A model generated the notes under the pieces. That model made no database searches. It had not been told where the DNA came from and was given only the letters and a program-made list of their open reading frames with translations. The translations under genes and the position numbers were made by a program. Shown one piece after another: positions 1-8,023 of a stretch of DNA of 35,992 nt (positions within the stretch are counted from its first letter, which is position 1; each line of letters starts with the position of its first letter). Origin of the DNA: Bacteroidia bacterium (lineage in GTDB: Bacteria > Bacteroidota > Bacteroidia > Bacteroidales > UBA932); assembly GCA_021153285.1 (NCBI GenBank), contig JAGKTT010000040.1, positions 1 through 35,992 on the forward strand, given 5' to 3'.

Positions 1-449
1 ATAAGTCCAAAGAAGTTCTCCATCATGGCATTGTCAAGGCAGTTGCCTTTACGGGACATACTCTGCACTATACATCTGTCTTTCAATGCTTTCTGATATT
101 TTAGATGCTGATAGTGCCATCCTTGATCAGAGTGCAGTATAAGGCCTTTGGGTATATCAGTATTCTTGAACGCTTTATCTAGCATCTTCATTGCCATCTT
201 CAAGCCTGGATGGTATGTGATGGTATAAGATATGATTTCGCCATTGAACATGTCCAGAATAGGAGAAAGATATATCTTCCTGTCCTTTATCTTGACTTCA
301 GTAACATCGGTTGTCCATTTCTGGTTCGGTGCAGTTGCGAGGAAGTCCCTGTCTATTACGTTAGGAGCAATCTTGCCTATCTCACCTTTATATGACTTGT
401 ATTTAGCCTTCTTTCTCTTACCATACAGACTCATCGCCACCATACTGTT
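1..449 (-). pseudogene. IS3/IS150-like transposase OrfB, C-terminal part (truncated by deletion and window edge)
   Basis: The minus strand reads an rve-type DDE integrase core. Recognisable pieces in order are GKRKKAKYKSYKGEIGKIAP, then NQKWTTDVTE with the first catalytic Asp, then YLSPILDMFNGEIISYTI, then LILHSDQGWHYQ with the second catalytic Asp, then SMSRKGNCLDNAMMENFFG, whose late Glu is the third catalytic residue. The N-terminal part of OrfB, including its HTH_21-type region, is missing. An ATG at 512 opens this frame, but the residues before about position 449 do not look like OrfB. They come from the orfA region read in another frame. The gene continues past the left edge of the window. 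Confidence 0.8.
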
Positions 450-525
450 CTGTAACCTGTCTTTCAGTATAACCTGACAAGTAACTTTTAACAGCTTCCA
501 GCTTAATTTCATAACAAAATTTCAT
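418..525 (-). pseudogene. IS3-family OrfA remnant (about 28 N-terminal codons, then junk to a stop)
   Basis: From the ATG at 525 the minus strand reads MKFCYEIKLEAVKSYLSGYT followed by ERQVTEQYG. This is the usual start of a Bacteroidetes IS3 OrfA helix-turn-helix protein (the common form is M-K-Y-S-x-E-x-K-L-E-x-V). After about 28 codons the match ends and the frame runs into orfB sequence out of phase, stopping at TAA (420-418). The deletion junction is therefore in the low 440s to low 450s. Full OrfA proteins are about 100 to 175 residues, so this remnant is non-functional. Confidence 0.65.
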
Positions 526-530
526 AACAA

Positions 531-564
531 AACCCCGAAAGTTTTTTGTCTAACTTTCGGGGTT
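531..564. terminator. 13-bp perfect inverted repeat at the IS end, possible terminator of the V-ATPase operon
   Basis: AACCCCGAAAGTT (531-543) pairs perfectly with AACTTTCGGGGTT (552-564) around an 8-base loop. On the minus strand the hairpin is followed by TTGTTATG after the TT that closes the stem, a short T-rich tail. It belongs to the IS terminus, but it is also the first strong hairpin after the stop codon of the V-ATPase K gene, so it may end that transcript. The T tract is weak. Confidence 0.45.
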
Positions 565-610
565 CATATCAATGAATAGTCACCCTCTTTTATTCTATTC
601 TTATCTTCTA

Positions 611-1054
611 TTAGAGAAGGAAGAGTGGAAGAAGTGCTCCGAGGAGTGCAAGGATCGCGTAGAACTCTGGGAGAGCGGCGTAGATCATTGTGTTTGTCTG
701 AACGTCGTGTCCCTGTGAGATGCCGATGATACCGTTAGCACAAACCTGACCCTGACGGATAGCTGAAATCATACAGGTTACTCCTACAAGAAGACCTACT
801 CCGAAGCAAAGGTAGCAGTTCTCTACCATCCACTCTGTACCGCCGAGAAGCATCCACATAAGCCAGGCAACGAAGCCATAGAGACCCTGTGTAGCTGGCA
901 TCGCAGAAAGGATAAGGTATCCTGATGATTTCTCAGGGTTCTTCTTTAATGCTCCTTCTGCAGCGTTTGCTGCGATAGTTGTACCGTAGCTGCTTCCGAT
1001 TCCTGAAAGACCGAGCATAAGGGCCCAGCCAAGATAAGCTAAAAATGCGTTCAT
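611..1054 (-). CDS. V-type ATP synthase subunit K (membrane rotor ring proteolipid)
   Basis: A 147-residue protein with four hydrophobic helices, i.e. the duplicated two-helix hairpin of V-type c-ring subunits. It forms the ion-carrying rotor ring in the inner membrane. Residues matching the Na+ site of Enterococcus hirae NtpK are present: Thr55-Gln56 in PATQGLYG, Tyr59, Gln101 in AIRQGQ, and the ion-carrying Glu130 in ALPEFYAIL. This favours Na+ over H+ coupling, by inference from the family. It is the last gene of the operon, 27 bases after subunit I. Length is close to other four-helix K subunits (about 140-160). The assignment as subunit K is secure; the ion is inferred. Confidence 0.93.
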   Translation of the reverse strand: MNAFLAYLGWALMLGLSGIGSSYGTTIAANAAEGALKKNPEKSSGYLILSAMPATQGLYGFVAWLMWMLLGGTEWMVENCYLCFGVGLLVGVTCMISAIRQGQVCANGIIGISQGHDVQTNTMIYAALPEFYAILALLGALLPLFLL

Positions 1055-1081
1055 AATGTTTTGTAATTTATTTGTTGATTA

Positions 1082-2926
1082 TTAATTATTCTTTTCTTTT
1101 GTCAAAGGGTTGTATTCTTTTCCCTTTCCTTCATATCCTGCATTCTTGAAATACTCGACGAAGGTAAGTCGAAGTGGATGTACGAATGCTCCCAGGCAGG
1201 ACATTGCAAGGTTGAGTGAATGTCCGAAAAGGAGTATAAGAGCGAATGGCAGGAAGTTGATTACTGAGATTCCGTCTCCGACGATGATGCCGCCAAGGAT
1301 GTTGAATGCCTGTCCGAGCATACCTCCGGCAAGTCCGAGGGCATAGAGTCGGATGTAACTGAGTACATCCCCGAGGATTCCCGTTACCATATTGTATGTG
1401 TCCCAGAGTCCAGAACCTATATTCGAAAGCGGATTCTTGCCTGGCGTATTGAATATATATATGCCAAGGGCGGATACCACTCCGATTACGATCACGATCC
1501 ATTTGATGACTTCCGGAGATACCAGTTTCGCCATTCCAAGTGCTCCAGTAGCAATTCCACCTACGATAAGCAGAAGCCATCCCCATACACTGACGGTCTC
1601 TCTGAAACCGAATCTCTTAGTGTAGCCGATCGCTTTTACGGTCATTGCAAGACAGATATGGAAGATACCGATACCGAGTGCAAGAATCATCTGTGCCGGG
1701 AAGCCTGCTATGGTTCCGGTAATCATTATCTTCTTCATTGCCTGAGGATACCATTCTGCTGCGGAAAGGTCGATTCCGAATGCAGTTCCCAGGACAAGAC
1801 CGATAGCGAATGTGCCGGCTCCAAGGATTGAAATGATCGGACCGATGTTCTTGAGCATAGCGATATTGATCCATTTCTTCGCAACTGCAATTCCAAGAAG
1901 TATCAGTATGAGACCATATCCTGCGTCTCCCATACACATCGCAAAGAAGAGCAGATAGAATGGAGCTACAATAGGTGTTGGGTCGAACTCTGTATATACA
2001 GGAGCGCCATACATTTCTGTAAACACCTCAAACTGACGTGTGAACCAATTGTTCTTCAGCTTGATTGGCGGATTGTCTTCCAGAACGGCCTCTTCCTTGA
2101 GGTAGAGTACTCCCATATTGTCAAATGCCTCGACAAGCTCGGCATCATTCTCGACAGGAGCAAATCCGGTGAACACAGTAACGAGGTCTTCTGCAGCACC
2201 TTGTCCGGCTTCTTTTGCAAGGTAACGGTCGAGTTCGACGAGGTCATTGTTGCAGGCCTCCTTAATAGCCGGGATATAATCCTTCGCATTGAGAAGTCCA
2301 GCCTTGCACTCTATCATCTCAGCCTTGATTTCTGCAAGTTCTGCAGCAGCTTCTGCATAAGTTCCTTCAGGAACGGCCATTTCCTGAACAGGGAAGCTAT
2401 ATGACTCTCCCTTGGGAGCTACAGTTACGAACCATATCTTCTTTCCGTCGTTTAAAACGACCTGAAGAGGGTAGAGTTCACCCCAGGTCTCGTCGAACTT
2501 CTTGGCATCTACGCTGTAATAGCGTACAATGTATCCGAGATCAGCGAGTCCGTCTACTGCCTTTTTATCATATTCTCCCCAAGGACGTCTTGCATTAAGC
2601 TGTTTTTCAGCATTTGCATTAGCAATGTGAAGTTCGGCGAGTCTGGTCCTGCACTCTTCAATAAAGTCCACAGGATCACCTTCTACATTTACAGTGGCCT
2701 TTGCAATTGCTTCAGCATCAGCATCTTTTGAGTAGTCTATGCCCTCAAGGAATTCCAGAGTCTTTCTGGCTCTTTCTGCCTTGTGGAACATCACTGAAGA
2801 GTCGGAATCAACAGGTTTCTCAGAACGACTGATGTCCACCACTCCGAGCTCCTGAAGCTGCTCCAGGAAGCCTTCCTTCTCTCCTGTCAGGAGGACGAAG
2901 GAATATTTGGTCATTTTAGTTATCAT
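1082..2926 (-). CDS. V-type ATP synthase subunit I (membrane stator, a-subunit equivalent)
   Basis: A 614-residue V_ATPase_I family protein. The soluble N-terminal half (about residues 1-310) is the peripheral-stalk-binding arm. The C-terminal half has about seven to eight hydrophobic helices and includes MCMGDAGYGL and the helix GDVLSYIRLYALGLAGGMLG, whose Arg lies opposite the rotor-ring carboxylate. It forms the ion half-channels next to subunit K. The ATG at 2926 overlaps the end of subunit D by 11 bases and gives the family-like start MITKMTKYSF. A second ATG at 2914, one base past the D stop codon, is possible and would shorten the protein by four residues. Both arms are complete with no sign of damage. 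Confidence 0.93.
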   Translation of the reverse strand: MITKMTKYSFVLLTGEKEGFLEQLQELGVVDISRSEKPVDSDSSVMFHKAERARKTLEFLEGIDYSKDADAEAIAKATVNVEGDPVDFIEECRTRLAELHIANANAEKQLNARRPWGEYDKKAVDGLADLGYIVRYYSVDAKKFDETWGELYPLQVVLNDGKKIWFVTVAPKGESYSFPVQEMAVPEGTYAEAAAELAEIKAEMIECKAGLLNAKDYIPAIKEACNNDLVELDRYLAKEAGQGAAEDLVTVFTGFAPVENDAELVEAFDNMGVLYLKEEAVLEDNPPIKLKNNWFTRQFEVFTEMYGAPVYTEFDPTPIVAPFYLLFFAMCMGDAGYGLILILLGIAVAKKWINIAMLKNIGPIISILGAGTFAIGLVLGTAFGIDLSAAEWYPQAMKKIMITGTIAGFPAQMILALGIGIFHICLAMTVKAIGYTKRFGFRETVSVWGWLLLIVGGIATGALGMAKLVSPEVIKWIVIVIGVVSALGIYIFNTPGKNPLSNIGSGLWDTYNMVTGILGDVLSYIRLYALGLAGGMLGQAFNILGGIIVGDGISVINFLPFALILLFGHSLNLAMSCLGAFVHPLRLTFVEYFKNAGYEGKGKEYNPLTKEKNN

Positions 2927-3533
2927 TGTTCTGTTCCTCCTCTTCTTCAGCAGCGTGTCTGCTCTTAACGATCTTGGAAGCAGCCTTGGAGAGATTCTCC
3001 TCGTCTTCCATATATCGTTTGATCTTTCTGATTGCCTCCTGATATCCAGGAATCTGCACCTTCTCGTAAAGGTTCACCTTCTGAGTGGTCTTCTTTCTCT
3101 GGAAATCCAGAATACGTGCTTTCTCGAGATATACCTCCGATTCGATACCCAGCCTTGAGAGTTCCTTCAGGATTGCAACTCCGTCAGCATACCACGCCGG
3201 GCAGTTGAAAGCGTTGAATTCGTGGATTTCATACTTGATCTCTCCGAGGGCCGGGGTCTTTACTCCGGCTACCTTTACTGTATAAAGGTCAACATCGACA
3301 ATAGAGATCAGGCTTGGCTGGAACTCGTTCCAGAGTGCAGCGAGATAGTCGTATTTCTTCAGGGCGGCATCAAGATCTTCAATAAGCTTCTCTGAATAGT
3401 CCTTGGCCTTCTTCACCTCGACGCGCAGTGCCGACTCCTTGTTCTTTAGAGTAGGGAGGGCGTTCTTACGCATCTTGAGCTGCTTGTTCAAGTTGTTCAG
3501 AGACGTCTTATTATACTGAAATTTTATTGCCAT
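2916..3533 (-). CDS. V-type ATP synthase subunit D (central rotor shaft)
   Basis: A 205-residue V-ATPase D family protein. Long charged, coiled-coil-like stretches at both ends (about residues 5-60 and 150-200) form the antiparallel shaft that turns inside the A3B3 head. The start MAIKFQYNKTSLNNLNKQL fits the family pattern. The tail ends in an acidic run, EEEEEQNNDN. It lies 40 bases downstream of subunit B, and a dispersed repeat fills that gap. No subunit F gene follows it, although D and F usually pair in bacterial V-ATPases such as those of Thermus and Enterococcus. Confidence 0.92.
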   Translation of the reverse strand: MAIKFQYNKTSLNNLNKQLKMRKNALPTLKNKESALRVEVKKAKDYSEKLIEDLDAALKKYDYLAALWNEFQPSLISIVDVDLYTVKVAGVKTPALGEIKYEIHEFNAFNCPAWYADGVAILKELSRLGIESEVYLEKARILDFQRKKTTQKVNLYEKVQIPGYQEAIRKIKRYMEDEENLSKAASKIVKSRHAAEEEEEQNNDN

Positions 3534-3540
3534 AATTATT

Positions 3541-3568
3541 AGATTTCTCCACTACGGTCGAAATGACA
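3541..3568. repeat. Dispersed intergenic repeat between V-ATPase B and D genes
   Basis: On the minus strand the core reads TGTCATTTCGACCGTAGTGG followed by AGAAATCT. It is an imperfect inverted repeat, with ATTTC and GAAAT arms. From memory, near-identical text (CATTTCGACCGAAGTGGAGA) is common between genes in Bacteroidetes genomes; I cannot run the search here. It lies within the operon and would be part of the mRNA. Confidence 0.6.
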
Positions 3569-3573
3569 GTGTG

Positions 3574-4893
3574 TTACTTTTTCCAATATGTATCAATAAG
3601 CTCCTGCTTGATACCTGTTTCGGCCTTTGTGAAGTATGTGCCGAAGAGTTCCCAGGCTGTGTCAAGCATTTCGTCTATCTTCAGGTTAACGTCGATCGCG
3701 AGAAGTCTTGTAGCGTATGCCTTTGCATAGTCAAGACATCTGAGGTCGTAGTCACTGAGGTCGAAACCGTTTTCGAGCTTTGTCTTTGCATTCTGAGCAT
3801 CTGCGTAGAGACGTACTGATGCATTCATCACCTGGCCGTGGTCCTTACGTGTCTTCTTGCCCTGTACGAGCTGTTTCAGACGTGAGAGCGAACGGAATGG
3901 GTCGATGATGACCTTGCCAGAATCCGGATCGGTACGGAGGAAGAGCTGTCCCTCTGTGATGTAACCGGTGTTGTCCGGAATCGCGTGTGTGATGTCTCCG
4001 TCGTTGAGGGTGGTCACAGCGATGATTGTGATCGAACCTCCCTCAGGAAGCTGCACGGCCTTCTCGTAGATCTTTGCGAGGTCTGAGTAAAGTGAACCTG
4101 GCATAGAGTCCTTTGAAGGAATCTGGTCCATACGGTTTGACACGATAGACAGAGCATCGGCATAAAGAGTCATATCGGTAAGGAGTACGAGTACCTTCTC
4201 GTTCTTCTCCACAGCGAAGTACTCGGCAGCTGTAAGAGCCATATCCGGAATAAGGAGACGCTCTACAGGTGGCTGCTCTGTAGTGTTCACGAATGAAATG
4301 ATCTTGTCCAATGCACCTGCTGCCTCGAATTCGTGTTTGAAGTAGAGGTAGTCGTCATTTGAAAGACCCATACCTCCGAGGATGATCTTGTCTACGTCCG
4401 CACGGAGAGCCACCTGAGCCATTACATTATTATATGGCTGGTCAGGGTCTGCGAAGAAAGGAATCTTCTGGCCTGATACGAGGGTGTTGTTGAGGTCGAT
4501 ACCTGCGATACCTGTAGGGATAAGCTGTGAAGGCTGCTTTCTCTTATATGGGTTCACAGAGGGACCACCGATCTCCACTGTCTTTCCTTCCACAGCCGGA
4601 CCCCCGTCGATAGGCTCGCCGTATGCGTTGAAGAAACGTCCTGCAAGCTCATCGCTTACATTGAGAGTAGGTGCTCCACCGAGGAATACCACCTCTGCAT
4701 TTGTAGGGATACCCTCTGTACCGGAGAAGATCTGGAGTGTGACGAGGTCTCCCTTTGTCTTAACCACCTGAGCAAGGCGGCCGTCTACGAGGGCAAGCTC
4801 GTCGTTTGATACACCTGTCGCCTTAAGCGAAACTGTAGCCTTTGTGATGGCTTCCAGCTGTGTATATACTTTCTGAAATGCCTTATTTGCCAT
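3574..4893 (-). CDS. V-type ATP synthase subunit B (regulatory, non-catalytic head subunit)
   Basis: A 439-residue homologue of the V-ATPase B subunit, which alternates with A in the A3B3 head. It lacks a Walker A motif, as expected. Recognisable segments include GRFFNAYGEPIDGGP, QLIPTGIAGIDLNNTLVSGQ, KIPFFADPDQPYN, LLTDMTLYADALS and IPSKDSMPGSLYSDLAKIYE. The arginine supplied to the neighbouring catalytic site falls in the late region around DPFRSLSRL. The start codon overlaps the end of subunit A by 11 bases, which suggests translational coupling and matched production of A and B. Length is normal for bacterial B subunits. Confidence 0.95.
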   Translation of the reverse strand: MANKAFQKVYTQLEAITKATVSLKATGVSNDELALVDGRLAQVVKTKGDLVTLQIFSGTEGIPTNAEVVFLGGAPTLNVSDELAGRFFNAYGEPIDGGPAVEGKTVEIGGPSVNPYKRKQPSQLIPTGIAGIDLNNTLVSGQKIPFFADPDQPYNNVMAQVALRADVDKIILGGMGLSNDDYLYFKHEFEAAGALDKIISFVNTTEQPPVERLLIPDMALTAAEYFAVEKNEKVLVLLTDMTLYADALSIVSNRMDQIPSKDSMPGSLYSDLAKIYEKAVQLPEGGSITIIAVTTLNDGDITHAIPDNTGYITEGQLFLRTDPDSGKVIIDPFRSLSRLKQLVQGKKTRKDHGQVMNASVRLYADAQNAKTKLENGFDLSDYDLRCLDYAKAYATRLLAIDVNLKIDEMLDTAWELFGTYFTKAETGIKQELIDTYWKK

Positions 4894-6634
4894 TGCTTAG
4901 AAGATTATTGAGTTTTTCCTGATATTCGTAGAATCTTTCGCTCTTGAACTCAGAGTAGTTCATCTGTCTGAGAGCGTTGATGAGCTCCTTGAAGTAGTTG
5001 CGGCAAGCTTCGAAGTCTTCGAATGTGAAGTCGCGGTCACAGATGCCCATAACGAGTTCGAGCATATATTTCTGTCTTTCGATAGGACAGAGGGCGTCGA
5101 TATCGTCGAATGCGTCCTGCTGGAGGATGACAAAGTCGACAAGCTCTGATTTCCAGAAGATCTCGTGGTAGCTCATAGGCACACCGTCGTCACCGAGGAT
5201 GTTGATCTGGTCGTTTGCTTCCTTACCCTTGCGGACAATGTTCTTGGCACGTTCTACCATCTCCACCCAACCAGGCATAATTGTCTCGTTGAGGTACTCG
5301 CGGATCTCAGGATACTCGAGGTATTTAGAATAAGAGTCAATAGGGTTCACGGCAGGGTAGCGCTTCTGGTCTGCACGGTTCTGTTCGAGAGCGTAGAAGC
5401 AACGTGCAGCCTTCTTTGTAGACTCTGTCACAGGCTCCTTGAGGTTACCACCCGCTGGAGATACGGTACCGATGAATGTGACAGCACCTGTCTGACCGTT
5501 GTTGAGGACCACCATACCGGCACGAGCATAGAAGTTAGAGATGATGGCTGAAAGGTCCACAGGGAAGGCATCGGCTCCAGGGAGCTCCTCCATACGGTTC
5601 GACATCTCTCGAAGAGCCTGAGCCCAACGTGATGTAGAGTCAGCAAGGAGAAGGACCTTCATACCCATTGCACGGTAGTACTCGCAGATGGTCATCGCTG
5701 TATAAACAGATGCCTCACGGGCTGCTACAGGCATATTGGATGTGTTACAGATGATGGTAGTACGCTCCATAAGGTGACGTCCTGTATGAGGGTCAATGAG
5801 TTCAGGGAACTCGGCGAAGATCTCCACCACCTCGTTTGCACGCTCACCGCAGGCTGCCATAACGATCACGTCGGCGTCTCCCTGCTTTGCGATAGCGTGC
5901 TGAAGCACAGTCTTACCGCATCCGAATGGTCCCGGGATGAAGCCTGTACCGCCTTCTGCTATAGGGTTGAGGGTGTCGATCGCACGTACACCTGTCTCCA
6001 TAATCTTTGATGGTCTTGGCTTGTCCTTGTAGCCCTTGATTGCTACTTTTACAGGCCATTTCTGGTACATTGTCACATTGACATCCTCGCCTTCAGCGTT
6101 TGTGAGGACTGCGATGACTTTGTCGATATTGTACTGTCCTGCCTTCTCGATTGACTTTACAGTATATTCGCCTTTGAATGCGAACGGTACCATAATCTTG
6201 TGAGGCAGCCATCCTTCCTTCACCTCTCCGAGCCAGTCAGCAGCGACTACCTTGTCGCCCGGCTTTGCGATAGGGGTGAAATCCCAGAGTTTCTCGTGGT
6301 TAAGAGGGTCGGTGTATTCTCCCTTCTTGAGGAATACTCCTGTCATTGTGGTGAGGTCGTTCTGGAGACCGTCGTAGCTGCTGGAGAGGAGGCCAGGACC
6401 GAGAGTCGCCTCGAGCATTCTGTCCTCGAACTCCACTACATCACCGTTCTTGAGTCCACGGGTGCTTTCGAATACCTGTACTGCAGCGTACTTGCCGTTC
6501 ACCTTGATGACCTCAGCCATAAGCTTTGTGTCACCTACGGTAATGTAGCAGATTTCATTCTGCGACACCGGTCCGTTGGCCTCTACAGTCACAAGGTTGG
6601 AAACGATACCCGTAACTTTACCAGTTGTTTTCAT
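4883..6634 (-). CDS. V-type ATP synthase subunit A (catalytic head subunit)
   Basis: A 583-residue catalytic subunit, the usual length. The P-loop is GPFGCGKT (residues 235-242), followed by MAACGERANEVVE (residues 259-271) with the catalytic region, then the ADSTSRWAQALREMSNRMEE segment typical of V-type A subunits. The bulge domain before the P-loop (about residues 115-190) separates it from F-type beta subunits. It hydrolyses or makes ATP in the cytoplasmic head, coupled to ion flow through K and I. The ATG follows an AT-rich stretch and a dispersed repeat. That leaves 59 bases after the DUF2764 gene, the widest gap in the operon, so extra promoter or processing signals could sit there. 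Confidence 0.96.
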   Translation of the reverse strand: MKTTGKVTGIVSNLVTVEANGPVSQNEICYITVGDTKLMAEVIKVNGKYAAVQVFESTRGLKNGDVVEFEDRMLEATLGPGLLSSSYDGLQNDLTTMTGVFLKKGEYTDPLNHEKLWDFTPIAKPGDKVVAADWLGEVKEGWLPHKIMVPFAFKGEYTVKSIEKAGQYNIDKVIAVLTNAEGEDVNVTMYQKWPVKVAIKGYKDKPRPSKIMETGVRAIDTLNPIAEGGTGFIPGPFGCGKTVLQHAIAKQGDADVIVMAACGERANEVVEIFAEFPELIDPHTGRHLMERTTIICNTSNMPVAAREASVYTAMTICEYYRAMGMKVLLLADSTSRWAQALREMSNRMEELPGADAFPVDLSAIISNFYARAGMVVLNNGQTGAVTFIGTVSPAGGNLKEPVTESTKKAARCFYALEQNRADQKRYPAVNPIDSYSKYLEYPEIREYLNETIMPGWVEMVERAKNIVRKGKEANDQINILGDDGVPMSYHEIFWKSELVDFVILQQDAFDDIDALCPIERQKYMLELVMGICDRDFTFEDFEACRNYFKELINALRQMNYSEFKSERFYEYQEKLNNLLSNGK

Positions 6635-6661
6635 ATTTTTAAAAATTTATTAATTGCATTT

Positions 6662-6689
6662 AGATCCTTCGCTGGCGCTCAGGATGACA
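6662..6689. repeat. Dispersed intergenic repeat between DUF2764 and V-ATPase A genes
   Basis: On the minus strand the core reads TGTCATCCTGAGCGCCAGCG followed by AAGGATCT. ATCCT and AGGAT arms with inner GC pairs make an imperfect hairpin. It resembles the widespread Bacteroidetes intergenic text CATCCTGAGCGAAGCGAAGG, recognised from memory. It is a different repeat from the one between B and D. Confidence 0.6.
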
Positions 6690-6693
6690 TTCG

Positions 6694-7326
6694 TCATTTC
6701 TCGTTATATTCCACTCCTTTGAATGTGCCGCGTACCTCATCGACGAGCTTCTTGAACATTGCGCGTCCGGTCTCTTCATCGAGAACGAGCCATCTGCGGA
6801 TGATCATCATCTTAACCATCATTCCGAGTATCTTATCGAAATTGAGATAATCGAAGATGGTGATTTCGTCGATCTTCTCCCAGTAGAGATCGTCGATTCC
6901 TCTTTCCCTGGAAAGAATGTCGTGGCCTTCAAGGATGCGCTGCAGCTGTGCAGACTCCTTGAATTCCGGCTCCTCCGGTTCAAGGCCGGTCTCTTCCGCT
7001 TCAGGATCTCTGAGCGAAAGAACATCCTTTTCAGAATCCCTGCCCAGGGCCTGATTCAGATACCTTACCTTCTGGTTGCGCACGTTGAGATCGAACTGGA
7101 AGAACTCCCTGATGAATCCCAGCCTGTGCGACAACGCCTCCTTGTAGAGATCAAGACCGATCTGCTCCTTGTCGAATCCCTTTACGATGAAGTCAAGGGC
7201 TGCATTGTCCTTTACGGACAGCAGTTCTCTGACCTGCTCGATGTATTCGTCAAGACTCTTCTCGCCCTGTCTCCAGTCCGGAGTGAAGTCAGGAAGACCT
7301 GCGATTATATAGATGTAATTGTTCAT
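6694..7326 (-). CDS. DUF2764 family protein of the V-ATPase operon (possible subunit C-like role)
   Basis: A 210-residue protein when started at the ATG at 7326, giving MNNYIYIIAGLPDFTPDW. A longer reading would need a TTG at 7341, and the ATG form matches the usual DUF2764 start. It is charged, mostly helical in appearance, and has no membrane segment. DUF2764 genes sit at this exact spot, between E and A, in Bacteroidetes and Chlamydia-type V-ATPase operons. No subunit C is encoded in this operon, so a role as the socket between rotor shaft and ring is a reasonable inference from position, not from any motif seen. The gene follows E by 15 bases. Confidence 0.8.
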   Translation of the reverse strand: MNNYIYIIAGLPDFTPDWRQGEKSLDEYIEQVRELLSVKDNAALDFIVKGFDKEQIGLDLYKEALSHRLGFIREFFQFDLNVRNQKVRYLNQALGRDSEKDVLSLRDPEAEETGLEPEEPEFKESAQLQRILEGHDILSRERGIDDLYWEKIDEITIFDYLNFDKILGMMVKMMIIRRWLVLDEETGRAMFKKLVDEVRGTFKGVEYNEK

Positions 7327-7341
7327 AGTACTGAATGACAA

Positions 7342-7947
7342 TTATCCGAAGAGAAGCTTCTTGGTAGCTGGTCTGAGATACTCTGAAATGAGCTGGTTGA
7401 AAGTCTCCTCAGTGAAGCTTATGAAATAACCTCCGTCCTTAGGACCGATCTGGAAACCGCCTGCAATCTTCTTCGAGAAAGAAGCTTCAACTCCTGCACC
7501 GAGAATCCTGGCAAGTTCCTTAGTCGCGAATGGCTCGAGATCATTCTTGAGTGACTCCGGAAGTACAAGGTTAAGGTCGACAGGACCCTCTGTGGTGAAT
7601 TTTTCAGCCACAGCCTTGATAAGTTCCTTGACAAAGTCTGCTGAAGAAAGTGCCTTCTTCACAGCCTCACCTGTCATCTTGCCTACGATAAGCGTTTCAA
7701 TGTCTTTCTTAGTGGCTGCAATGCTCTGAGAAGCTGCCATCTTTACGTCTGAGGCTGTCTTGGTCTTGATTTCCTCAGCCTGCTTCTGAGCGGCTGCTAC
7801 GATACGTTCAGCCTCGGCCTGAGCCTTGGTGATGATATCCTCAGCCTGTACTTTAGCCTTGGCAAGAAGTTCTTCGCCTTCCTGCTTTCCTTTTGACAGA
7901 CCTTCGTTGTAGAGCTTGTCTGTCAGTTCCTGCAATTTGTTCTGCAT
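7342..7947 (-). CDS. V-type ATP synthase subunit E (peripheral stalk)
   Basis: A 201-residue protein. Residues about 1-85 form a long Ala/Lys/Glu-rich coiled coil (for example AKVQAEDIITKAQAEAERIV). A globular C-terminal domain follows that would bind the top of the A3B3 head. This is the standard layout of V-ATPase E. It is the first gene of the operon, starting about 40 bases after a good promoter. No separate subunit G, the usual coiled-coil partner of E, is present in the operon. Confidence 0.88.
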   Translation of the reverse strand: MQNKLQELTDKLYNEGLSKGKQEGEELLAKAKVQAEDIITKAQAEAERIVAAAQKQAEEIKTKTASDVKMAASQSIAATKKDIETLIVGKMTGEAVKKALSSADFVKELIKAVAEKFTTEGPVDLNLVLPESLKNDLEPFATKELARILGAGVEASFSKKIAGGFQIGPKDGGYFISFTEETFNQLISEYLRPATKKLLFG

Positions 7948-7991
7948 ATCCGGATATTTATGTTTTGGTTATATTTTATTCCTTATCACGG

Positions 7992-8023
7992 CAAAAATAC
8001 TAATAAATCAGCGAGGAAACAAC
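7992..8023 (-). promoter_or_regulatory. Predicted promoter of the V-ATPase operon
   Basis: The minus strand has a Bacteroidetes-type -7 box TATTTTTG (7999-7992, consensus TAnnTTTG). A GTTG element lies 20 bases upstream (8023-8020), in place of the -33 TTTG. The start of transcription would be near 7985, giving a leader of about 38 bases before subunit E. The region is AT-rich and holds no other gene. Between this and metF there is also a short hairpin around 8051-8066 (TCACC/GGTGA) that may end the metF transcript. Confidence 0.55.

Larger units (their letters stand above)
1..566 (-). mobile_element. IS3-family insertion sequence, one end, internally deleted
   Basis: The outer end reads TGAACCCCGAAAGTTAGAC on the minus strand, starting with the 5'-TG typical of IS3-family ends. 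Just inside it is a short orfA start, and after that the catalytic part of an IS150-like orfB. The two parts are too close together: most of orfA and the first part of orfB are missing, so the element carries an internal deletion. The other end lies outside the window, so element length, target duplication and the far repeat cannot be judged. It sits directly downstream of the V-ATPase operon. A transposase from another copy could still act on it if the other end is intact, but this copy cannot make its own transposase. Confidence 0.8.
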
